Made by a program: the position numbers and the translations under genes. Shown piece after piece: positions 1 through 9,500 of a DNA stretch of 64,000 bases (its first letter is position 1; each line of letters begins with the position of its first letter). Origin of the DNA: Echinicola vietnamensis DSM 17526 (GTDB lineage Bacteria > Bacteroidota > Bacteroidia > Cytophagales > Cyclobacteriaceae); contig NC_019904.1 in assembly GCF_000325705.1 (NCBI RefSeq), forward strand, positions 2,544,001 through 2,608,000, given 5' to 3'. Under the pieces are notes generated by a model. The model was given only the letters and a program-made list of their open reading frames with translations, ran no database searches and was not told the origin of the DNA.

Positions 1-1160
1 GAGTGCCGTTAAAACTGGATGGTGATCCCGAAAGTATTCCGGTAAGGTCTACTGTCGGGGAGGTGTACGATCAAGTAGAATCTGACTTGTTGAGAGCCGC
101 TTCCCTTTTCACAGCAGAGAAGTCCAATGTTTATGCCACACAGGAAGCAGCTTGGGCTTTGCTGTCAAGGCTATACTTGTACATGGAAAACAATGCCAAG
201 GCCATTGAATATGCCGATATGGTGATCAATTCAGGCAAGTTTAATTTGGTGGCTACCGAGAAATTGGCGGATTATACCAAGCTGGCACCAGAATCTAATT
301 CGGAAACGATTTTTGCGATCAAGTTTATCCCAGATGCCGATTATTCCAGTAATGGCTGGTATACCGTGGGCTCATTATATGCCAATATCCAAGGCACTGG
401 CTGGGGCGAGATGTATGCTTCCAGAAGGTACCTTGAAATGGTTAGGGAATATCCCGAAGATCAGCGCTACAATTTTATCGAGCCGGTAGTAGTGGACGAG
501 TCGATTACTTGGGCCTTGTATGTGGACGACAGCTTTGCATACAAATGGAAAGAAGTAACTGCCTCAGGGGATGATTATGTGTATACCGAGGATGGTCAGC
601 AGAAGATGCTGGAGAAGGAAAGTGATGGACATGGTGGTTACCATTATTTCATTCAGACGCCACAAGGATCCAAAAGGGTTTTGATTGATCATAAATTGGA
701 TGTGCGAAATGGCTTTCCTAAGTATTATGTCTTGAAGTGTTCCGGCCAGGAGGATCAAGTACACTTATGGTCTCCCGTGATTTCGAGGCTAGCCGAGATG
801 TACCTGAATAGGGCTGAAGCCAATGCCAAAATGGGCAATGATGCCGCGGCGCTGGATGATGTAAACATGATCAGGTCCAGGGCAGGTATTCCAGATGTCG
901 GGTTGTATACGACTGCAAACCTTGGCGAGAAATCGGTGCTGGATGTGGTGCTGGAAGAGCGTCAACTGGAGCTGGCTTATGAAGGCCATAGGAAAATAGA
1001 TGTATTTAGAAACGACAGGACCATGAACCGTGAGTATCCAGGTACTCACTTGTCCGGAAACAATCCTATCTATACTGTCCCTGCCAATGATAATGCGGTG
1101 GTAGAATATTTGCCAGAAGGGCAATTATTGATTCATGATGGGCTAACCCAGAATCCATGA
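1..1160 (+). CDS. SusD/RagB-family outer-membrane lipoprotein, C-terminal part (5' truncated by window edge)
   Basis: Partial gene: the frame is open from the first base and the N-terminal lipoprotein signal lies outside the window. About 385 residues are visible. They hold SusD-type helical TPR stretches (for example RLAEMYLNRAEANAKMG, with Ala/Leu spacing) and the typical C-terminal element in which a block of the type EERQLELAYEGHRKIDVFR precedes a closing N-P motif (here LTQNP). SusD proteins are surface lipoproteins that bind oligosaccharides and cap a SusC TonB-dependent channel. A SusC gene is therefore expected just upstream, and this would be the end of a fourth SusC/SusD pair. The stop is followed after about 30 bp by a strong terminator. 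Family assignment is firm; substrate is unknown. Confidence 0.92.
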   Translation, partial: VPLKLDGDPESIPVRSTVGEVYDQVESDLLRAASLFTAEKSNVYATQEAAWALLSRLYLYMENNAKAIEYADMVINSGKFNLVATEKLADYTKLAPESNSETIFAIKFIPDADYSSNGWYTVGSLYANIQGTGWGEMYASRRYLEMVREYPEDQRYNFIEPVVVDESITWALYVDDSFAYKWKEVTASGDDYVYTEDGQQKMLEKESDGHGGYHYFIQTPQGSKRVLIDHKLDVRNGFPKYYVLKCSGQEDQVHLWSPVISRLAEMYLNRAEANAKMGNDAAALDDVNMIRSRAGIPDVGLYTTANLGEKSVLDVVLEERQLELAYEGHRKIDVFRNDRTMNREYPGTHLSGNNPIYTVPANDNAVVEYLPEGQLLIHDGLTQNP

Positions 1161-1190
1161 TGTAGCAGCCACTTGTTAACAAGACTTAAA

Positions 1191-1219
1191 GCCATCCGCC
1201 AAAGCGGATGGCTTTTTTT
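1191..1219 (+). terminator. Rho-independent terminator behind the SusD gene; intron target
   Basis: A perfect 9-bp stem (GCCATCCGC 1191-1199 with GCGGATGGC 1204-1212), a CAAA loop and seven T residues (1213-1219). The group IIC intron begins at the next base, which is the insertion pattern known for this intron class. Confidence 0.93.
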
Positions 1220-1616
1220 GTTTGCCGTGCATGCTAAACATCAGGAGGGTTTAAGTCCCTTATGGGCGGGTTGGCACGAACCATTAGTTGAGGGCAAGGG
1301 TGTTTGGGGTGACCCAAAATCTGAAAGAAGCCTAAAACAAAGCTTTGTCCTAATGAATAAGAACTGGATATAAGGCCTACTTGGAGGATGAGGTGGCAAT
1401 AGACACCGAAGTCCGAAGTCCAAACGTAATTCAAGGAGGTAAATCCAGTAGTATAAAGTAGGTGATGTTTAGCTTAACACGGGAGGTCTGTATATCCGAG
1501 AGGCTATCAGAAGTCAGCAGCGGCCATAGTAGTGAGGAAGCTCCTGTAATGGGAGTGGAGCGAAGGGCCAAATCTTTAAACAAGGAGCAGTTACCGGACA
1601 AATTGCAACAACCACA

Positions 1617-3065
1617 ATGAAAGCAGGAAAACGTATAATGGGTCAGATGAGTCTAGCAGGACTGGACGAATGGTCGAGCGTCCGTGCAGTCAAGGGAGCA
1701 GACGTATTCTGCAATCAAGGCGGCAAGGTTAGGCGAGAGTGGTTGTCAAGGTGCACGGAAGAACGAGCCTTGACCAAGGAATTGATGGGGAAGATAGTGT
1801 CCCCCTCAAACCTTGTTGCCGCCCTGCGGCAAGTAGTGTCCAACAAGGGCAGTGCAGGAATTGACGGGATGAGTGTGGAGGAGTTACGGCAGTGGTTTTC
1901 AAGTCATTACCATGAATTCCAATCGCAAATCATCACGGGTAAGTATCGGGTAGAATCCGTACGTGAGGTACAGATACCCAAACCCAATGGGGGAGTACGA
2001 ATCCTTGGGATTCCCACGGTAAAAGACAGGCTGGTACAGCAGGCCATCAGTCAGGTACTAAGTTTACACTACGATCCCACGTTCTCGGACAGGAGCTACG
2101 GCTTTAGGCCAGACCGAGGGGCACATGATGCCCTCAGACAGGCCGGTCAAGAAGTGTCAGAAGGCCGGGACTGGATAGTAGATATAGACTTGGAGAAGTT
2201 CTTCGATACAGTGAACCACGACAGGCTTATGTGGTTGTTGGGGACACGGATTGGAGACAAAACCCTGCTGAAGCTCATTGGCAAGTTCCTTCGGGCAGGT
2301 ATGCTCAAAGACGGACTGGTGAGCCAAGGGGTAAAAGGCATGCCCCAGGGCAGTCCACTATCCCCACTTCTTTCCAATATCATACTGGATGAACTGGACA
2401 AAGAACTGGAAGTACGTGGCCACCGCTTTGTACGCTACGCAGACGACCTGATCGTTATGGTCAAAAGTGAACCCTCTGCAAAGCGAGTGTTATCGAGTCT
2501 CACAGCGTTCATAGAGCAGCGTATGCTGCTGAAAGTGAACAAGTCAAAGAGCAAGATAAGCAGGCCATACGAGCTGAATTTTCTTGGCCACAGCATCCTG
2601 ATCGAAGGCAGGTTGGGGCTTAGCAAGACCAGCGAGCAACGGCTGAAAGCAAAGCTCAAGCAACTTACCCAACGAAATCGGGGGATAAGCCTTGAACAGT
2701 TGGTGAAGGAGCTCAATCCCATCCTGAGGGGGTGGCTCAACTACTTCAAAAATGCCCAAATGATCGGAAGATTAAAGGCAATAGAAGGTTGGCTTAACCG
2801 CAGGATAAGGTGTTTTCGTCTTAAGCAATGTAAGCGGGCATTTACGATGGCAAAGCTCCTACACCGCCTTGGCGTACCATGGAACAGGAGTTGGGCGACT
2901 GCGGGAAGTTCGAAGGGATGGTACAGGTTATCAGTGACCCCTGCCGCCCATGAGGCAATGAACCTGAAATGGTTCGGTACAATAGGCCTATACAGCCTCA
3001 AGGAAAACTACGTTAAACATTTAAAGAAACCGCCCAGTACGACCCACGTACGCTGGGTGGTGTGA
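1617..3065 (+). CDS. ltrA: Group II intron reverse transcriptase/maturase
   Basis: 482 residues. It helps the intron RNA fold and splice, and copies it into DNA during retrohoming. The reverse-transcriptase domain covers about residues 70-320: an N-terminal GSAGIDGMSVEEL block, GIPTVKDRLVQQA, YGFRP, a GMPQGSPLSPLLSN block and the catalytic YADD at 274-277. The thumb/maturase X domain follows (NFLGH at about 325, LNPILRGWLNYF at about 365). There is no C-terminal HNH endonuclease, as expected for class IIC, which uses terminator hairpins as targets. The ATG at 1617 has a weak ribosome site; MGQMSL a few codons later is an alternative start. The 3' end of the reading frame runs through intron domain V, with the stop at 3063-3065. 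It looks intact and probably active. Confidence 0.95.
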   Translation: MKAGKRIMGQMSLAGLDEWSSVRAVKGADVFCNQGGKVRREWLSRCTEERALTKELMGKIVSPSNLVAALRQVVSNKGSAGIDGMSVEELRQWFSSHYHEFQSQIITGKYRVESVREVQIPKPNGGVRILGIPTVKDRLVQQAISQVLSLHYDPTFSDRSYGFRPDRGAHDALRQAGQEVSEGRDWIVDIDLEKFFDTVNHDRLMWLLGTRIGDKTLLKLIGKFLRAGMLKDGLVSQGVKGMPQGSPLSPLLSNIILDELDKELEVRGHRFVRYADDLIVMVKSEPSAKRVLSSLTAFIEQRMLLKVNKSKSKISRPYELNFLGHSILIEGRLGLSKTSEQRLKAKLKQLTQRNRGISLEQLVKELNPILRGWLNYFKNAQMIGRLKAIEGWLNRRIRCFRLKQCKRAFTMAKLLHRLGVPWNRSWATAGSSKGWYRLSVTPAAHEAMNLKWFGTIGLYSLKENYVKHLKKPPSTTHVRWVV

Positions 3066-3113
3066 GAGGACAGCAAAGTTAGGGTAGCTCCCTATCTTTG
3101 CTTCCTACTCGAT
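3029..3113 (+). ncRNA. Group II intron domains V and VI
   Basis: Domain V at 3029-3061: the strand ACCGCCCA pairs with TGGGTGGT, GTACG pairs with CGTAC, and a two-base GC bulge lies between them. The triad is CGC. Domain VI at about 3072-3113: AGCAAAG (3072-3078) pairs with CTTTGCT (3096-3102) and TAGGG with CCCTA inside it. The tail is CCTACTCGAT, with a candidate branch-point A at 3107. The first 37 bases of this block are also coding for the maturase C-terminus. Confidence 0.83.
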
Positions 3114-3549
3114 TATGTGCATTTGGAGGGGTTTTTAGGGCTTTTGTATAGGAATAGGAGGGTTGGGATTTTAAGTTAAAATGACAAGAAATAGGTGAAT
3201 TATGGCAGATTATTGCCTTGATGTATCATATAAATATTTTTAATAATAATTGATTTTTTTGTAGCTAATTTTGGTAAGAGTAAGTGGTGGTAGACTGCCT
3301 TGTAATAAAGGGAATCTGCTATAAATACAGCCTTTTGGGTGTTTTTTAATTTGAAAAGGCGGTTAAAGCCTAATGTTATAACGTGAATAGCATCCAATTA
3401 ATTACTGAAGGGTATTGCTTTATGGTAAAATATAAAATGAGAAAAGTTATATTTTCTCATTTTATAGGTGCGGGTGGAGGAGAAGAATATACGTTCAGTC
3501 ATGAGAAAAGAAACATAGGACCTTTACAATTATTAAATGATTTTAATTT
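3114..3549. other. AT-rich intergenic spacer (3' exon of intron, leader of the adhesin operon)
   Basis: About 435 bp with no convincing gene. It contains the 36-bp palindrome listed separately. A short open frame at 3383-3577 runs into the adhesin start and shows no recognisable protein features. No clear Bacteroidota promoter (TTTG / TAnnTTTG) could be placed. Confidence 0.6.
3431..3466. promoter_or_regulatory. Perfect 15-bp inverted repeat upstream of the adhesin operon
   Basis: TATAAAATGAGAAAA (3431-3445) is the exact reverse complement of TTTTCTCATTTTATA (3452-3466), with a 6-base spacer GTTATA. It lies 83 bp before the ATG at 3550. It could be an operator for a dimeric regulator, or an RNA hairpin in the leader. 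No T-tract follows it, so a simple terminator is unlikely. The repeat is seen directly; its role is inferred. Confidence 0.55.
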
Positions 3550-6500
3550 ATGGCATCGACTTTTACCAAACCAATAACGTTTAGGGACGTCTTGGTTTTA
3601 TTTCTACTGCTTTTACTGGCCTTCAAACCATCATATGGACAAGGCACCAAGGAATTGGCCGATGAATTGACCTATTCCAGCCCAAATGTACCGGCTGGGC
3701 TTTTTGATTTTCCTCCGTATGATAAGGAAACTGTGGAAAGCCCAGAAAATGCTACCGTAGACGATGAGAATTTTGCACGATTATTGGCTAGTCCCGGGAT
3801 CCTTGCAGGCTTAGGTTCCTATCATGGGGAATTGGAGCTGAAGTATCCGACTGTTTTACCGGCCAATACCACTACCTATATTCGGGTAGATGGTAGTGAC
3901 GGACTGTTTGAATTACTGCTAGGGGGAAGCCTTGGAGAGCTGTTGGGTGATGTGCTGAGCCTGGTGGCCTTGGGAGAGCAGGAATTTACCATTATCGCAC
4001 GGAATGGAAGCACCGATGTGTATTCCAGAAGTACGACCCAAGGGTTTGACATTGACAGGGCCCGGGTCATCACTGGGGCGGACGGAAACTTTTACATCGC
4101 AATCACCCCTGATGGAGCGTATGATAGGGTATATATAGAGAATGGTTCATTGTCTTTGCTTGGATTGGGTGATGAAGTGAACTTGGATGTTTTTAATGCT
4201 TTTAATTACGAGTCTGCAAGCATCTGCGGTAATCCAGTAGGGACTTCCTTTGATGTGAGTGGCGTTAACCTCGACCTGTTGAATTTAGGAGGTTCGGCAG
4301 CAGAGAATTTGCATTTTGCCATTGATGGTGACGAAAGCACTTATGCTTCGCTTAGCCCGGGAGTGTTGAGTTTAGCGGGTGTTTTGGAACAGCATTTTTA
4401 CTTCGATGGCCTCGGAAAAGACACGGATGAGGTCATGGTGACATTGAGTGCCGATCCTGACGTGTTAGACGTCAATTTGTTGGGGAATATTGAGCTGGTC
4501 GCCTATAATGGTACTACTGAGGTGGGGCGTCAGGATTTGGAGAACTTGGGCAGTGATCTTCTCGGCATCGCCCAACTGGACCTTTTAGGTTTACTGGCAG
4601 ATGGAGAAACGGTGACATTCACCATGACTCCGGGCGCTGCTTTTGACCGATTTGAAATTGAAGTAAGCACCTTGTTGGATCTGGGGACTTCCGAGAGCCT
4701 GAGGGTGCATGAGGTGAGCCGTACACCAGGCCGTCCAGTAATTGATGGTGTGGATGATGAGCAAAACATGTTGGTGTGTGCAGGAGAAGAGGTGACGTTA
4801 AATGCTACCGTATCCAGTGGAGATCAGGTAAGATGGTATGATGCGCCCATTGGCGGAAATTTGCTGCATACCGGAGCCACTTTTAACATCGGTCAGGTAG
4901 GGGGCAAGTCTACCTATTATGCCGCTACCGTACGTCCAGGTTGTGCAGAAGAATCCATTCGGGTACCTGCTACCGTGGATATCAATAAAAACCCATTGAT
5001 TTCATTGAACGGCTCCGCTGTTTATACGATGGCTATTGGAGAGTCATTTTTCCTTCCCCCGGCCACAGCGGTAAACGAGGATGGTTCTGATGTGCCGGTT
5101 ACTTGGACAGCCTTGGATGGTGCCCCTTTTACTGCACCAAACGTCGCGGGTCAGTTTACCCAAGGCGGCAGATACGTCTATCGGGTGTCTGCCACAGGAG
5201 CTGAATGTACCAATTTTGTGGATGTGGTGGTGAACGTATTCGACCCAGAAGGGTGTCCTCCTGTCTACAATAGAAGATATGCCACCAGTGCCGAAGACTT
5301 TACCACCAGTAGCCTGCTCGGCCTACAGCTTGGTTCGGTAAGCGATCCCGGATTGGCAGCAGGAAGCAATATGCAAGATTATTCCGAGCTATTGGAGACA
5401 GTAGGTACCAGTCTGCTAGGGCTTACGGGAGAAACTTCCCAAACGGTTCGTTGGAACACGATGATCCCGGCAGGTACACCCGTTTCGATCAAGCTGGGAA
5501 GGGAATATGGTGCGGCAGGAGTATCCAGTGGAATATATGTTCAGGCCATCGATGGAGATCCTGTAAATGGGGATGAGCTGTTGGGAGTTCGCCAAGTAGC
5601 AGATGCCAATCTCGTGTCGGCCGTAAACGGCATTAATGAATTTGTCTACACCTTTATTCCGGTGGATGCCAATGGCGTACCGGTTCCGTATAATGCAGTG
5701 AAAATATCGTTGGCATCCTTGGTGAATGCCGTGCAGCAAGTACGGGTGTACGGTGCTTATTACCACGAAACCAGCACTACTTTAGAGAATTGCACCTTCG
5801 GTGCCTTGGACTACTTGACTGGATTTGAGTCCATTATAGGTGGGTTGGACGTGGCCAGTGGATTGACTTCCGTGACTGATCCAGCGTTGGCATTTGACGA
5901 TGATGAAAGCACCTATGCTGTCATGAACAATGCCGTCGGAGCCAATGTCAGTACCAAGCTGGATGTGACTTTTGCTGCTCCGGCGATTGCAGGGGACTCT
6001 GTTTTTATAAAAGTAGGAGGATCTACAGGATTATTGGATTTGACCTTGCTGGAAGGGTATACCATTCAGCGGTACCTTGGAGATCAGGAAGTAGGTGAGC
6101 CTTTAGATGTAGGTTCAAGTCTGCTTGAGCTTCGTTTGTTGGAAGGAGGAACCGAACAGGCTTTGACATTTATCAATGACCTCCCTTTTGACAGGATAGA
6201 AATATTGACGGGAGGAGTGGTAGAAGCCATTGATAACCTCCGTGTTTTTGAGATTAAACTCATTCCATTGAGTGAGATAGACCGGGAGCAGACTGATGAG
6301 GATTCTGGAGTCGATTATATTGAGATCTGTCCGGGAGATATCATCGAATTGCCGGAGGCGACTTGCGACCAAGTGAAATTCTACACAGATGAGAGTGGTG
6401 ATACCGAAATCACCACTGATGAAATTGCAAACTGGGCTCCAGGAACTGTACAGACCGTTTACCTGAAAGTAGTGCGATTTGGCTGTGAAGAAGGAATAGA

Positions 6501-9500
6501 CAGGAGGCCAATAGAAATCCGGGTGAAAGCATCCTCTGGAGACTTGCTTGAAAATATTTTGGTGAATGGGATTGATGCAGGAGCTTTCTGTCCTCCTTCA
6601 GGCCCGGTAACATTGGAGGCTAGCTTAGTTTCAGGGGCACCCTCTGGGGTTACCTTCCAGTGGTATCGTGACAATGCAGGCACCCCAGAACTTATTTCTG
6701 GAGAGACCAATGCTTTGGTAGAACTTTCAGGATTGGCTGCAGGGGACCATACTTACTATGTGGAGTTGATGGCAGACAATTTCTGCACCGCGGCACCACT
6801 CCCCGTGAACTTTACCCTCAACAGGAACGCCACAGATGATGATATCAATCTAGATGACCTCACCCAATGTGTGGGAGTGCCAGCAATGCTGTCTCCGTCC
6901 AGTGGTATAGCCAACCCAGTGTTTACCTGGTATTATGATGCTGCCAAGACATCTCCTATTGCTGATGGTGATACGGATGGAAGTATCACCTACGCCATTA
7001 ATGCGGATGGAGAGCTGACCATTACCGGTATGGCAGATGGAACCAATGAAGTCGTTTATGTGACCGTGTCCGGTGATGAGGTGTGTGAAAATGTGGAAGG
7101 AAAAGAAGTGACCGTGACCGTCTCCAATGACCTGCCAGCACCTACTTTTGCCGCTGCAGATGTGAGTCTTTGCGGCACCGGTCAAGATGCGGTGTTCGAG
7201 GTGACCAATGCTGCCGGCGGATTTACCTATACCGTGTATGATGCCGAGACTGGAGGGTCGGAAGTAACTTCAGGTGTCACAATTACCGACAATATCATCA
7301 CCCTAAGCAACGTGACGGCTGATGCATCCTATTGGGTAGGTGTTAGCGGTACTGGAGGATGTGTTGGATCAGTAAGGAGCGAGATTAGCGCAACCGTACT
7401 TCCAGTAGCGGATGAAGCGGACTTGGAGATTATCGGAAGTACGATTTGTGAGGGAGAGACGGCTACCTTGTCGGCATCCAGTTCATCGGTGACCAACCCT
7501 ATTTTTAGATGGTACAGCGATGCTGATTTAACCAACTTGCTATTTGAAGGATTTGAATATGAAGTTTCACCTTCTTCCACGACCACATATTATGTGACTG
7601 TTCAGGGAGACGGTATCTGTGAAAATATCCCTGGAACAGCGGAAGCGGCGACATTGACCGTGAACGAAGTACCAGCAGTGCCAGGTGTATCGGGAGATGT
7701 GCGGATTTCGGAAGGCTTTGGTACGGTGCTCAGTGCATCCGTAGGGGATGCCACGCCAGCTGATGTGGAGATTGTTTGGTATGATGGAGGAGGAAATGAA
7801 TTGGCCACCGGCGCTACTTATAACACCGGCCCATTGAGCCAAGGAGTTTACACGTATTATGCCGGGGCAAGAAATACGGTTTCTGGCTGTACTTCCGTTG
7901 GAAGGGCTGAGGTGACCGTGTCGGTTGGCCCACCGAGTCCAATTGAAGATTGTACCATCGCCAATGCACAGACCAATGGAACCGATCCGATTTGTGTCCT
8001 TTGTTCGGTGGAAGACCCCAATAATGCGGTGGATGGAAATCTCAACACCTACGCCAGATTCATCGCGCCTGCCTCCGTCTCCGGTGGTGTTTGGCAAGAA
8101 CTTATATTCCCATCCAATGGAGCGGCCGGTGATACGATTACCGTGACCATTGGCAGTGGCGGATCCTTGATTGACCTGGATTTGCTAAGTGGGTTACAAT
8201 TTGAAACATATAACGGGGCCACATCCAATAGTGATGGCGGAGTAGTGGATGGCAGTACCATTGATTTACGTCTACTGGAAGGCCAAGACGATAAAGCGGA
8301 GATCATTTTTGTCGCAGGTGGTAATTTTGACCGTGTGCGCATCAGTTATATGCCGCTTGCCGGCGTGCTTAATAGCGGCTGGAGAGTTTATCAGGCACAG
8401 ATCAATTATGCTGCACCTACCGGAATTAGCGAGGATGTGGAAGTTTGTGCAGGAGATGCAGCCACCTTGTCCGCTACACCAGGCGAAGGGACTGCCTTGA
8501 GATGGTATGATGCTGCCACTGGCGGCACATTACTCGCCGAGGGAAATACGTATACGACAGATGTCTTGACCACACCTGGTACCAGAACCTATTATTTGGC
8601 CATTGTAAAAGGAACCTGTGAAGATCCTAATCGGATTCCGGTCGATGTCATGGTAAACCCTGGGCCTACCGCCGCTGATATTTCAGTGTCAGGAAACGAA
8701 AACCCCATTTGTGCGAATGCACCCGTGGTGTTAACACCTACGGTGGCGACAGGCAGCACCTTGGTGACCACTTCAGGGACATTCAGTTGGTACTTGGATG
8801 CTGACCGTTCCATGCCAATTAACGATGGTGATGTAAATGGTGATGTCAGTTATGCCATAGACGCCAATGGTGTCCTCACCATTACCGGACTCAACGCCAC
8901 CAACAGCCCTTATGCATTTTATGTAAGTGTTTTGGGCGATAATGGTTGTGAAAACATGCCAGGCAGTTTGCGAGAAGTGCCTGTGAGGATTAATAGAAAT
9001 GCTACTGATGCGGATATTGGGTTGGCAGATGAGATCACCCAATGTGTGGGCACGGCCGTAACCTTGGCTCCATCTACCGGGATTGAAGCCCCTGTGTTCA
9101 CCTGGTATCTGGATGAAGCCATGACCATGCCGATCAATGATGGGGATACCAACGGCAGCATCACCTATTCCATCAATAATGCGGGAGCTTTGGTCATCGA
9201 CGGGATGGCTGAAAACAGCAGCGAAATGTTTTATGTGACCGTAAGTGGAAGGAATGTCTGCGAAAATGTCGAACCGAAAGGCGTGAGCGTAAAAACCACG
9301 AATACCTTGGATAAGCCTGAGCTGAACCAGATGGATATGGTTCTATGTGGGGCCGGTAGCGATGTGGTTTTTGAAGTCATTAATTTCTCCGGAGGGATGA
9401 CTTATACGCTATATGATGCAGAGACCGGGGGGAATGTAATGACGGATAACATTACCATCGACAATAATATCATCACCTTGGAAAATGTGTCAGCGGATGT

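Larger units (their letters stand above)
1220..3113 (+). mobile_element. Group IIC intron with maturase ORF
   Basis: Boundaries were set by comparing from memory with the Oceanobacillus iheyensis group IIC ribozyme. Matching blocks are a domain I segment near 1291-1333 (GCAAGGGTGT... ATCTGAAAGAAGC), the segment AGAAGTCAGCAGCGGCCATAGTA near 1509-1531, and domain V/VI at 3029-3113. Domain V contains a CGC catalytic triad rather than AGC, as in IIC introns. The 5' end is taken as GTTTG at 1220, a departure from the usual GTGYG. The 3' end is taken as ...CCTACTCGAT at 3113, with an A seven bases from the end (3107) in the branch-point position. Length is about 1.9 kb. It sits directly behind a terminator T-tract. 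Exact splice sites are inferred. Confidence 0.85.

Noticed and set aside
1234..1434. Short minus-strand frames in the intron 5' region
   Set aside because: This stretch is structured ribozyme RNA (domains I-III), not coding.
3093..3100. TATCTTTG, a match to the Bacteroidota -7 promoter consensus
   Set aside because: It lies inside the domain VI stem of the intron, has no TTTG at -33, and is explained by RNA structure.
3383..3577. 64-codon open frame overlapping the adhesin start
   Set aside because: No protein features, covers a palindrome, and overlaps a much better supported gene.
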